From assembly GCF_030915485.1 (NCBI RefSeq), contig NZ_CP133266.1, forward strand, positions 3,414,001-3,478,000: a DNA stretch of 64,000 bases, read 5' to 3'. This document shows, piece by piece, positions 31,849 to 40,376 of this stretch. The notes under the pieces were generated by a model, which did not search any database, was not told the DNA's origin, and worked only from the letters and a program-made list of their open reading frames with translations. The stretch comes from Neobacillus sp. PS3-40. GTDB lineage: Bacteria > Bacillota > Bacilli > Bacillales > Cytobacillaceae. The position numbers were made by a program, and so were the translations under genes. How positions within the stretch are numbered: the stretch's first letter is position 1; every line of letters starts with the position of its first letter.

Positions 31849-33252
31849 GTGGAACCAATACTTGTAAAGGATTTACGCACATTGCTAGAAGGTGATTTAG
31901 TTTGTGGTACCGAAGATTGGTATGTAAAGGAAGCCGTTGTGTACAAACGACATAAATTAGACCGTCCAAATACAGTTATTTTTTTATATAAAAAAGAATT
32001 GATTTATTGGGGGCATCTTGAAAGTATAAGTCCATGTGTTGTTATTACCGATAAACCAGAGGAAGAATTGCGAAAGGTCCGTAAAAATACGACAGTTATT
32101 CGGGTGAAAAGTACATTACAGGCATACTGGAAATTTGTGAACTATTACCGAAACCTATTTGATATTCCTGTTGTGGCGATTACTGGTACATGTGGAAAAA
32201 CGACGACTAAAGAAATGATTAAGCATATAGTAAGTAAATATCACCTTGTTCAAGCTACAGAGAGTAGTAAGAATGAACCAAGACGCTCATTTCCCTATCT
32301 CATGGGAATAAATCGTCAAACAGAAATGGCTGTATTTGAAACTGGCTTAGGGAATATAGGGAATATTAAACATCAATGTCTCATTTATCAACCAACGATT
32401 GGCATTATTACCACCATTGATGCCCACCATCTCGATGGTTGTAAGACCTTGGAGGGATATGTACAAGCAAAGGGTGAAATGGTTGAAGGTGTTAAAAAAA
32501 ATGGAACACTGATCTTAAATGCAGATGATGATAATATTAAAAAAATATCTCTGGCTAGGTTTATGGGTAAAGTGATCTATTTTAGTACAAAAAAAACTTC
32601 TGACTACAAAGCCAATCACATTCGTTTTGCAAATGATGGGATGGAGTTTGACCTTTTTTATGCCAATTCTAGCTATCCAGTTTTCGTCCCTGGCTACGGA
32701 GAACATCAAGTGTATAATGCATTGGCAGCGATTGCGGCTGTTCATGCGATGGGGATGAATATTCAAGAAGCCGTACAGAGACTAGCGACTTTCGAGAATA
32801 TGGTGCGTCACTTAGAGATAAGTAAGGGAATAAACGGATGTACGATTATAGATGATACTTGGACTATCAACCCATTATCTGTTGAAGCAGCCTTAAAAGT
32901 GGTTGATGAAATTGGAAAAGGTAAAAAGTCAATATTGCTGTTAGGTGATATTAATCGTCTTGGAGATTATGAAATAGAGTACCATCAAAAAGTAGGCTCT
33001 ATGGTAGCTGAAAGAATGTTTGATACATTAATTACAATTGGCGAAAAGGCTAAAGAAATTGGAAAACAAGCATTGCGAGATGGTTTCAAAGGACATGTTC
33101 ATATGTTTCTTACAGTTGAAGGTGTGAAAGAGATTTTGGAAAACAAGCTCGATGATCATTCCTTACTATTAATCAAAGGACCAATGAAGAGCCGTTCTAT
33201 GATTGATTTGGCAAGCAGTTTAAAGCTTATAAAACCAACTGATGAACAATAA
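31849..33252 (+). CDS. MurF-like Mur ligase (paralogue outside the dcw cluster)
   Basis: 467 residues with the three-domain Mur ligase plan. The N-terminal substrate domain (1-105) is followed by the central ATPase with P-loop VVAITGTCGKTTTKEM (113-120), GIITTIDAHHLDGC (metal His) and LILNADDDN. The C-terminal domain has NMVRHLEISKGINGCTIIDD, SILLLGDINRLGDYE and LLLIKGPMKSRSMIDL. MurF adds D-Ala-D-Ala to UDP-MurNAc-tripeptide. This copy stands among spore-type ATP-grasp genes, and several MurF-conserved stretches differ (KNEPRRSFPYLMGI, DAHHLDGC in place of IGxAHLE). A different amino-acid or peptide substrate is therefore likely. It is monocistronic with a strong terminator. Confidence 0.87.
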   Translation: MEPILVKDLRTLLEGDLVCGTEDWYVKEAVVYKRHKLDRPNTVIFLYKKELIYWGHLESISPCVVITDKPEEELRKVRKNTTVIRVKSTLQAYWKFVNYYRNLFDIPVVAITGTCGKTTTKEMIKHIVSKYHLVQATESSKNEPRRSFPYLMGINRQTEMAVFETGLGNIGNIKHQCLIYQPTIGIITTIDAHHLDGCKTLEGYVQAKGEMVEGVKKNGTLILNADDDNIKKISLARFMGKVIYFSTKKTSDYKANHIRFANDGMEFDLFYANSSYPVFVPGYGEHQVYNALAAIAAVHAMGMNIQEAVQRLATFENMVRHLEISKGINGCTIIDDTWTINPLSVEAALKVVDEIGKGKKSILLLGDINRLGDYEIEYHQKVGSMVAERMFDTLITIGEKAKEIGKQALRDGFKGHVHMFLTVEGVKEILENKLDDHSLLLIKGPMKSRSMIDLASSLKLIKPTDEQ

Positions 33253-33275
33253 ATTAACCCCTAAAAATTAGCGAC

Positions 33276-33320
33276 GGAAGAGAGCATTGGAAACAATCAC
33301 CAATGCTCTCTTCCATTTTT
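33276..33320 (+). terminator. Terminator of the MurF-like gene
   Basis: GGAAGAGAGCATTGG and CCAATGCTCTCTTCC form a perfect 15-bp stem followed by ATTTTTAT. Confidence 0.9.
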
Positions 33321-33383
33321 ATATGTTAAGATTGGTTTGTTCCCTTGGGACGGAACCAAAAAAAACCAAACCAGGAGGTACCC

Positions 33384-34709
33384 ATGAAAAAACAAATCAT
33401 AACGACTACTGCGGCATTGATGTTGGCATTTTCCAGCTTCGGTATCCCTGCCATAAATGTTTCAAAGGCTTCGGCTGCTACAATAGTACAAAATACGTAT
33501 AATAACCAAGCAGCAGTGGATGCAAAAGCAGACCAATTGATCGCATATGCAAAAGATTTAATTGGAAAAGCAACTTACAGTACAACTGAATATAAGCGCA
33601 CATATCCCTATAAATTCTCATGTGCAACATTCATGAATTTTATTTTTGAAAAAAATGGTGTAGACCTTGCAACGTATAATGAAAATTACATGATGCAACA
33701 AGGGGTTTACGTTCCGAAAGATCAACTCCAAAAAGGTGATCTAGTATTCTTTGATGCAAATCGTACTGACACGGAGCCAGCTGATCATGTTGGAATGTAT
33801 ATTGGAGATAATAAGATCATACACATGGCAGATTCTGTTCAAAACATTATCATTTCAGATTTGGACAGCAAGGCATACTATACAGATAATTATTTAACGG
33901 CAAGAAGAGTTTTACCAACTTTGTTAGCAGCGAATCCAGCAACACAAGGTGATAAAATTGTTGATACTTCTTATAGCTTAATCAATCAAGTAACTATGGG
34001 TTCTACAAATGATGAGCAATCAATGACATTTACAGATCCAGGATTTGTGAATTATACTTTTAAGAAAAATGGGATCGATTTGGGCACAAATAGTGTGACA
34101 GAGCAAATGAAACTTGGTAGTGCAGTTGCGAAAGATCAGCTTAAAAAAGGTGATTTGGTGTTCTTTACTAATTCGGTGGGTTCAACAACTCCAGGAATAG
34201 TCGCAATATACGCTGGTGACCAACGACTTATTGTTCCAACTTCAAGTGGTGTCGTTACGAGAGTCATCCTATTCGATTGGTATGCTCAACATTATTTAAC
34301 AGCTAGACGTGTAATAACTGAATCCGTAACACCTGTTAATCCGGTTGTATCCTTAGCTGAAAATCTAATAGGAAAAGTTAAATTTGGCTATACGTACGAT
34401 GAAAATACGTTAACCTTTACTGGCGCTGGATTTGTTTACTATACATTTAAACAGAATGGTATTGATTTACAAACAAAATTGGCAAGTAGACAAGCTGAAT
34501 TAGGCACGTTTGTTGCAAAAGATAATTTACAGCCTGGTGATGTTATTTATTTCTCATTAGATGGTAGTGGTACGAAAATCACAGATGCTGGTATTTATGC
34601 AGGGAATAACGAAGTAATACACCTAACTACAAAAAGTGGCCTTGTAAAAGAAACACTTAGTACGACATGGGCACAACAAAATTATGTAACAGCAAGACAT
34701 ATGAACTAA
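33384..34709 (+). CDS. Secreted protein with three NlpC/P60-like modules, only the first catalytic
   Basis: 441 residues from ATG 33384 (AGGAGGTACCC upstream; an upstream in-frame start lacks a site). A signal peptide (MKKQIITTTAALMLAFSSFG, cleavage near SKASAA) precedes three modules of about 125 residues. Module 1 has the Cys-His pair of NlpC/P60 endopeptidases: FSCATFMNF (C80) and ADHVGMYIG (H135). Modules 2 and 3 keep the fold but not the Cys: FTDPGFVNYTF (Asp218) and FTGAGFVYYTF (Gly347). The His is also lost (PGIVAIYAG, TDAGIYAG). Active family members cleave D-Glu-gamma-amide bonds in wall peptides. The two dead modules probably bind the same kind of peptide. Confidence 0.87.
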   Translation: MKKQIITTTAALMLAFSSFGIPAINVSKASAATIVQNTYNNQAAVDAKADQLIAYAKDLIGKATYSTTEYKRTYPYKFSCATFMNFIFEKNGVDLATYNENYMMQQGVYVPKDQLQKGDLVFFDANRTDTEPADHVGMYIGDNKIIHMADSVQNIIISDLDSKAYYTDNYLTARRVLPTLLAANPATQGDKIVDTSYSLINQVTMGSTNDEQSMTFTDPGFVNYTFKKNGIDLGTNSVTEQMKLGSAVAKDQLKKGDLVFFTNSVGSTTPGIVAIYAGDQRLIVPTSSGVVTRVILFDWYAQHYLTARRVITESVTPVNPVVSLAENLIGKVKFGYTYDENTLTFTGAGFVYYTFKQNGIDLQTKLASRQAELGTFVAKDNLQPGDVIYFSLDGSGTKITDAGIYAGNNEVIHLTTKSGLVKETLSTTWAQQNYVTARHMN

Positions 34710-34733
34710 AGAGAATCTGTGGTCGGACATTAA

Positions 34734-34765
34734 TTAGAGGAGCGAAATTTGCTTCTCTTTTTTTG
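34734..34765 (+). terminator. Terminator after the triple NlpC/P60 gene
   Basis: AGAGGAGC pairs with GCTTCTCT around GAAATTT and is followed by a T run. Confidence 0.75.
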
Positions 34766-34917
34766 CTTTGTTGGGCGATACGATTGCTGCCTACGTAACA
34801 AGAAATAATAAAATTCATCTTCCATATTTATGTGTGACAAGCGACCATTCAAAATTTCAGGATGGTCATAACATATGAGTATATTGGATCACTTTTAGAA
34901 AATGGAGGTGAGGATGT

Positions 34918-36141
34918 GTGAAGACGATTATTTTTATTGGTGTAAATAAATCAGGCTCGAGTAGAGAAGCGGTAAAGGCGGCGGAACAGCTAGGCTATTA
35001 TACTGTGGTTTTTACAGATAGTGAAAAACAGATTAAACAAAGGAAAGAATATCCAGATATTCATCAATTAATCTTATTAGATACCATCAATATAGAGGAT
35101 CTAAAAGAGCAAATTAGAACACTACAGCATAAAGGAAATGAAATTACTGCCATAACAAGTTTTATTGATCAACATGTATACACAGCCTCAATATTAGCCG
35201 ATGAATTTTGTCGAAATTGTTTATCAACGGATACTATTTTTATCATGGAAAACAAAGAAGAACAACGGAAGTTTTTCATAAATGAAGCATTCACGCCAAC
35301 CTTTGTATTGGTTGAAAAGGAGATTCCAATACCAAGAGCCGCGATACCCACTAAATTAAATTATCCTGTTATGGTTAAAAATTCTAAATCATGCGGGTCA
35401 AAAGATGTATTATTTGCCGATAATATAGAACAATTACAAAAAAGTGCAACAAGATTAAGAGAAAAATATCCTGATGATGCGATTATAATTGAAGAATACA
35501 TTGATGGAGAACAATATTTAGTGGAGGTAGTTGTCCATAAGGGGCAAATACTTATAGCTGCAATTATTCAACAGGAAATCACCAGAGGAAAGCGATTCAT
35601 TGTAACAGGATACAGTGTATTAGCAAAGGTCCAATCAGATATAGAAGAGGGCATTGGCAAAGTTGTACAATCAATTACATCTAAATTGAAAATTGAAAAT
35701 GGAGCTTATCATCTTGAGCTAAGGTTGGGAGCGGATGGATGGAAGTTGATCGAAATAAATCCGAGAATATCCGGCGGAGCGATGAATAGGATGATTCAAG
35801 CTGCGTTTGGTTTCAATTTAGTGGAAGAAACACTTAAAATGCTTACAGGAGACACGCCATCTTTAGCAAAAAAAACAAACAACTTCGTTTTTACCCAGTA
35901 TGTAATTATTGACTATAAAGGGGTATTAGCGAAGGTAACAGGTAAAGGAAGGGCAACACGATCACCGGGTGTAGTTGAGGTATATGTTAAACCGAGAAAG
36001 GGTGCAATAATCCAACCACCATTATCAATGGGTCATCGCTATGCTTACGTAATAGCAACGGGTGAAACTATGGAAGAAGCCAAGCAATTAGCAAAAGAAG
36101 CTGCGAAAGAAATAGAGTTTCATATAATAGAGAATGAGTAA
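34918..36141 (+). CDS. ATP-grasp ligase, amino-acid-ligase-like (paralogue of 38665)
   Basis: 407 residues from GTG 34918. An N-terminal Rossmann-like pre-ATP-grasp domain (TIIFIGVNKSGSSREAVKAA) precedes the ATP-grasp core: YPVMVKNSKSCGSKDVLF (ATP Lys, glycine loop), AIIIEEYIDGEQYLVEVVVH, and YHLELRLGADGWKLIEINPR ending ISGG (metal ligands). The C-terminal subdomain contains PPLSMGHRYAYVIATGETME. This matches the carboxylate-amine ligase branch related to L-amino-acid ligases and carnosine synthase, which make dipeptides or amide bonds. The substrate is unknown. AATGGAGGTGAGG precedes the start. It has its own terminator and a second paralogue 2.5 kb downstream. Confidence 0.85.
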   Translation: MKTIIFIGVNKSGSSREAVKAAEQLGYYTVVFTDSEKQIKQRKEYPDIHQLILLDTINIEDLKEQIRTLQHKGNEITAITSFIDQHVYTASILADEFCRNCLSTDTIFIMENKEEQRKFFINEAFTPTFVLVEKEIPIPRAAIPTKLNYPVMVKNSKSCGSKDVLFADNIEQLQKSATRLREKYPDDAIIIEEYIDGEQYLVEVVVHKGQILIAAIIQQEITRGKRFIVTGYSVLAKVQSDIEEGIGKVVQSITSKLKIENGAYHLELRLGADGWKLIEINPRISGGAMNRMIQAAFGFNLVEETLKMLTGDTPSLAKKTNNFVFTQYVIIDYKGVLAKVTGKGRATRSPGVVEVYVKPRKGAIIQPPLSMGHRYAYVIATGETMEEAKQLAKEAAKEIEFHIIENE

Positions 36142-36143
36142 AC

Positions 36144-36176
36144 AAAAAGCCCTATCGCTTTTGGATAGGGCTTTTT
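36144..36176 (+). terminator. Terminator of the ATP-grasp gene
   Basis: AAAAAGCCCTATC and GGATAGGGCTTTTT pair around GCTTTT. Confidence 0.88.
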
Positions 36177-36205
36177 GATTGCTGATTTTAATGAATATGA
36201 GAAAT

Positions 36206-36262
36206 AAAGAAAACTCGCCGATTGGCGAGCTGCTAAAGGCGATGACGGAGGCCTAGTTGCAT
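36206..36262 (-). repeat. GCGCATAAGGGC...CGGCGAG repeat, reverse-oriented copy
   Basis: AAGAAAACTCGCCGATTGGC, then GAGCTGCTAAAGGCGATGAC and GGAGGCCTAGTTGCATTTAT. It is the reverse complement of the plus-strand copies at 19784 and 24472 and abuts the stop codon of the fusion gene. Confidence 0.65.
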
Positions 36263-38437
36263 TTATTCGACCTCTCCGAATGTTGTTTCAATAAACTTAA
36301 CTGTATCAAACATATGGGTTTTACTTGCCCCTTTGACAAGAATTGTATCGCCCACGTCAAGAATCTCTAGCAAGTACTTGTGTAAAAGATCTTTATCTAA
36401 AAAATGTTTTACTTTTTCTGGTGGAAATCCAGCCATTATTGCTCCTGTGCCAATAGCATCTACTCTAAACCCGTAAGTGATGATAATATTAATTTCTTGT
36501 TCTACTAGAATTTTGCCTACTTTTTGGTATTGTTCATCTCGTAAATCACCAAGCTCCCGCATTTGCCCAAGTATGGCGATTTTTCTTTTTGGAGCAATAT
36601 TTTTTAAAACATCAATGGCAGCTATTACCGCCTGCGGAGTGGCATGGACAGTATCATCAATTAAAGTGATCGATTTATTTAGATGATAAATAGTCATTCG
36701 GCGAGGAGGTTTTCTAAAAAGTAAACCTGATCTAATCTCCATAGCAGAGAAACCTAAATAATCAGCAACCGCAATTGCATTTATAGCATTATACACATGG
36801 TGTTTTCCGAAAATAGGAATGAAAAAGGAAATAACTTCACCGTGAAGTTTCATTTTGAAATTCATTCCATTTTCAGCATATGAAACATCATATCCTCTAT
36901 AATCTGCAGGTGTATTTATCCCAGTTGTGATAATTTTACCTCGGAACTTTTCCTTCTCAAGATATTTAGAATTTTCATCATCGTTGTTAATCAACAATGT
37001 CCCTTCTTGATCCATACCATGAATTAATTCCGATTTTGCATGTGCTACTTGCCTAATATCACCATTGAAGTTACCAATATGAGCCATCCCGATATTGGTT
37101 ACAACACTAATGTTTGGTTGAATAATAGTACAATGCTCTGTAATAACTCCTGGGTAAGCCATTCCATACTCAAGTACAATAGCTTGGTGGGATGAATCAA
37201 TTTCATCCGCATGTTTTTTCGTATGCTCCGTTGTATTCCAGTAATCCTTTGATTCAAAAATATTCATTCTTGTTTTTAAGATGGAGGCAATAAAAGACTT
37301 AGTTGTGGTCTTACCTGCACTCCCAGTTATCGCGATAATGGGAATATGCCTTTTTTCCATATTCTTGTGCTTTAACTGCTGAATTTTTTGCCTGATCTTC
37401 TCCTGATTCTTTGCTAAATACATGGCATATCGAATGGTGTTCTTCACAACATCCATTTCTAAATAAAAAGCTGGCGGACAACCAGGGCGCCAATTCACTT
37501 CATAAATCCAGATTTTTTGATCTTGGTCTAATCCAATATCGACACCAATTTCATCAATTACTTCTTGATATTCAAGCATTTGAAGTTCATCAAGGTGGCG
37601 AGCTAAAGCAAGTGAAAAGTGCTCTAGCGTTCGTTTAATGTTATACGCTTCTTCGTTAGCAAATTCTTGTTTTAAAAAAGGTTCTAGGTAATTGGTATAT
37701 CCGCCATTATTAATATTGGTTATAATCGTACCATTTGGTGCAATACGTGGATAAATGGTTGTAATTACCCATTCTCCTTCGCCATCTTTTTGAATATGCA
37801 AACGAAAATCAAACGCTAGTCCTCCTTTTGTTTTACTGCAAATATAGGGCTGAATAATAAATGCAGTTTTTTGAAGTAAGGACTCGAAAAGTTTTGAAAA
37901 TTCATCCTCTGTAAATTGTGTATCCTCTGAATTCTTATTTACTAAGTAACCATTCTTCGTTGTTTTGATAAAATAAATCCCCTGACCTTTTCTGCCATCG
38001 ATCGGTTTGATGACAACTTCTTTAAAGTCTTTCAAAAATGTATTAATGTCGTTCAAATCCTTGATAATCTTTGAAGGTATTAGATACTTACTGAATTCTT
38101 TTCCTTCTTTTAAACGTTCATTTATATTCCATTTGTTCCCTAATGAGTTAGTTGTAAATGGAATAATTTCTCTAAGCCTATTGATAATATCCTTTGATTT
38201 ATTCAGTTTCTCAGGACTTCCATCATTATAAATAACATCTGGAAAAGGCATAATTCGCTCTTTCCATACACCATTTTCATAAATAAAACCTTTAATGCTC
38301 TTATTTACAAAATTAATAGCCTTTGGTGAGAAGTAAACAAAATCTGCACCTTCAGCCTTGGCTACAATGGCAAATGCATATGATTTCCTTACAGTTCTTG
38401 GATCCTTTCTTTGATGAAGCATTCCTATTAAGGTCAA
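36263..38437 (-). CDS. Fusion: YheC/YheD-type ATP-grasp + MurF-like Mur ligase
   Basis: 724 residues from TTG 38437 (AAGGAAGGGG upstream). Residues 1-345 are a complete YheC/YheD ATP-grasp: VVIKPIDGRKGQGIYFIKT, AFIIQPYICSKTKGGLAFDF and RLHIQKD, then IGVDIGLDQDQKIWIYEVNW ending RPG. After a basic helical linker (345-372), residues 375-724 are a Mur ligase lacking its first domain: IIAITGSAGKTTTKSF (P-loop), SVVTNIGMAHIGNF, TLLINNDDENSKYL, RRMTIYHLNKSITLIDDTVH, LGQMRELGDL and TILVKGASKTHMFD. An ATP-grasp followed by a Mur ligase in one chain is the plan of cyanophycin synthetase, in which the two sites add backbone and side-chain residues alternately. I infer a two-step amide- or isopeptide-forming enzyme. 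There is no signal peptide. Confidence 0.87.
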   Translation of the reverse strand: MTLIGMLHQRKDPRTVRKSYAFAIVAKAEGADFVYFSPKAINFVNKSIKGFIYENGVWKERIMPFPDVIYNDGSPEKLNKSKDIINRLREIIPFTTNSLGNKWNINERLKEGKEFSKYLIPSKIIKDLNDINTFLKDFKEVVIKPIDGRKGQGIYFIKTTKNGYLVNKNSEDTQFTEDEFSKLFESLLQKTAFIIQPYICSKTKGGLAFDFRLHIQKDGEGEWVITTIYPRIAPNGTIITNINNGGYTNYLEPFLKQEFANEEAYNIKRTLEHFSLALARHLDELQMLEYQEVIDEIGVDIGLDQDQKIWIYEVNWRPGCPPAFYLEMDVVKNTIRYAMYLAKNQEKIRQKIQQLKHKNMEKRHIPIIAITGSAGKTTTKSFIASILKTRMNIFESKDYWNTTEHTKKHADEIDSSHQAIVLEYGMAYPGVITEHCTIIQPNISVVTNIGMAHIGNFNGDIRQVAHAKSELIHGMDQEGTLLINNDDENSKYLEKEKFRGKIITTGINTPADYRGYDVSYAENGMNFKMKLHGEVISFFIPIFGKHHVYNAINAIAVADYLGFSAMEIRSGLLFRKPPRRMTIYHLNKSITLIDDTVHATPQAVIAAIDVLKNIAPKRKIAILGQMRELGDLRDEQYQKVGKILVEQEINIIITYGFRVDAIGTGAIMAGFPPEKVKHFLDKDLLHKYLLEILDVGDTILVKGASKTHMFDTVKFIETTFGEVE

Positions 38438-38664
38438 TAGAATCCCCTTCCTTGAAATAATATATTAATATTAAATGCTACTCATAGGACACTTGATATA
38501 GACAATTGTGGAAGTTTGAAAAGTAAAGAGGTAAGCGAATTGACTTCCTACTAAAATATAAAACCCCCTTGTGTTCATGCCTACTCAATACTAGGATCTT
38601 ATGAATAATATAAGGTACATATGCTTAAAGAAGATGTGCAATCGGGAGGATGTTGTGTGATTAA

Positions 38665-39894
38665 ATGAACTCGATTATTTTCATTGAAACAAATAAATCT
38701 GGATCAAGCAGAGAGGGAATTAGGGCTGCAAAAAAAGGTGGATATTATGTCCATTTATTTACCAATCGAAAATCTATTCTTGAACAAAAAAGGGAGTTTT
38801 CTGAAGTTGATGAAATGCATCTCATCAACTTAAAAGACGAAGACCTAATCATCTCGCAAATAGTTGAAATTAAAAAAGAACAAAATGTTGAAATTATTAT
38901 TAGTTTTATTGACTCCTATGTGACGTTAGCGGTAAAAATGCATAATCGGTTTTGCCATAACACCTTATCTGAACATGCTTATAATGTGATGGAAGATAAG
39001 TTACTAACACGGAGAAAATTACAAGACAAACCATATTCCCCGTATTATTTTATATATAAAAAAGATGACACATTAAAAACCCTATTGTCTCAGTTCAAGC
39101 AAATGTATCCACTTATCCTTAAATCGCCTTCATCTACAGGTTCCAAGGATGTATACCTAATAAATACTGAATATCAAATGCGAAATAGGATTAATTACTT
39201 ACAAAGGAAAAATTCTAATGAAGATTTACTTATCGAGGAATATCTTGAAGGTCCGCAATTTAATGTAGAAAGTATTGTACATGATGGAGAGATCTACATC
39301 GCAGCAATCATAGAACAAGAAATAACAAAAAAAAATAAGTTTATCGTAACAGGTTATAGTATCTCATCAGATGTAGAAGAAAGCATCATTGAAAGTATTG
39401 CTGACGTCACAAAAAGAATTTTAACTGATTTAGGGTTACGAAATGGCAACTGTCACTTGGAATTGCGATTAGTAAAGGGAGAATGGAAGCTTATAGAAAT
39501 AAATCCGCGAATTTCTGGAGGAGTAATGAATCGATTAATAGAGAAAGCATATGGCTTTAATTACGCGGAGGAGATATTGAAGGTTTATAGAGGTTTGCAG
39601 CCATCCCTTCAAAGAAAATATGAGAATTGCATCTATGTCCAATACAGTGTTGTAGATTCTATAGGTGAATTTATAGAAGCAACTAATGTTGATTTAGTAA
39701 AGAAAATACCGGGCATAATTGAAGTTTTTATCAAGGCATCAAAAGGACAAATTTTGTCACCGCCTCTATCTATGGGCCATCGATATGGCTATGTAATGGC
39801 AAAAGGTAAAACAAGAGCAGAGGCGAAAATGTATGCATTACAAGCATCCGAACAGATCAAATTTCATCTTTTACCTAATGAAACGATTCAATAG
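38665..39894 (+). CDS. ATP-grasp ligase, second paralogue
   Basis: 409 residues, co-linear with the gene at 34918 throughout: SIIFIETNKSGSSREGIRAA, YPLILKSPSSTGSKDVYLIN, DLLIEEYLEGPQFNVESIVH, CHLELRLVKGEWKLIEINPR ending ISGG, and PPLSMGHRYGYVMAKGKTRA. All ATP-grasp metal and nucleotide ligands are conserved, so both copies look active, perhaps with different substrates. ATG 38665 is forced because TAA at 38662-38664 is in frame. The nearest ribosome binding site (GGGAGGA) is 14 bases upstream but ideally placed for a three-codon frame (GTG 38657, ATT, AAA, TGA) whose stop overlaps the ATG, suggesting translational coupling. Confidence 0.85.
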   Translation: MNSIIFIETNKSGSSREGIRAAKKGGYYVHLFTNRKSILEQKREFSEVDEMHLINLKDEDLIISQIVEIKKEQNVEIIISFIDSYVTLAVKMHNRFCHNTLSEHAYNVMEDKLLTRRKLQDKPYSPYYFIYKKDDTLKTLLSQFKQMYPLILKSPSSTGSKDVYLINTEYQMRNRINYLQRKNSNEDLLIEEYLEGPQFNVESIVHDGEIYIAAIIEQEITKKNKFIVTGYSISSDVEESIIESIADVTKRILTDLGLRNGNCHLELRLVKGEWKLIEINPRISGGVMNRLIEKAYGFNYAEEILKVYRGLQPSLQRKYENCIYVQYSVVDSIGEFIEATNVDLVKKIPGIIEVFIKASKGQILSPPLSMGHRYGYVMAKGKTRAEAKMYALQASEQIKFHLLPNETIQ

Positions 39895-40376
39895 ACTCTT
39901 GGAATAAATAAGCATTCATCGAGAAATTTGCAAAAAAAATTACTGGTAATTATGTTGGAATGTCTGAAGTAATCAGCGGTTTCATGGTATTTTTAAAAAT
40001 GCGTTTGCCAAAGCCTACATCTATTATTTTTCAAAAAATTGACTAGGTAGGTAACGGCTGTCATCGTAAAGTTTGTTGTTTTTTAGATGTTTTTATTTTA
40101 TCCACCTGAGTTGATTGGAGCGGAAGGCACTTGACTCCTACGGTACGCCGAGGAGACTCCCATCCCTCCCCGCGGAAAGCAAGTGCCCGGAGCGGAAATC
40201 AACGGGCAAATTTACGGACTAAAAATTCCAATTTATGCGAAAAGGGCCTTTTAAAATGAAAAATCGCCCTACCCAAAGTGGGAGGAATTAAATATAAGTG
40301 GTTCAAGAAAACCCTTGAACCATCTGATTGGGTGAATACGGAGAGTCTATATTAAGGAGAGGAGGGATGAAAAGAC
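39895..40376. other. Intergenic region with a GATTGGAGCGGAAGG repeat
   Basis: Apart from the repeat at 40110-40215 and a TGGTTCAAG/CTTGAACCA hairpin at 40299-40322 in the leader of the next gene, I see no gene or site. Confidence 0.5.
40110..40215. repeat. GTTGATTGGAGCGGAAGGCAC palindromic repeat, full copy
   Basis: GTTGATTGGAGCGGAAGGCA at the left, CTCCTACGG and GGAGACTCC in the middle, CAAGTGCCCGGAGCGGAAAT then CAACGGGCAAATTTA at the right. GCACTTG and CAAGTGC are inverted. Elements of this type recur in many Bacillus genomes. A shortened copy lies at 42195-42275. Confidence 0.65.
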
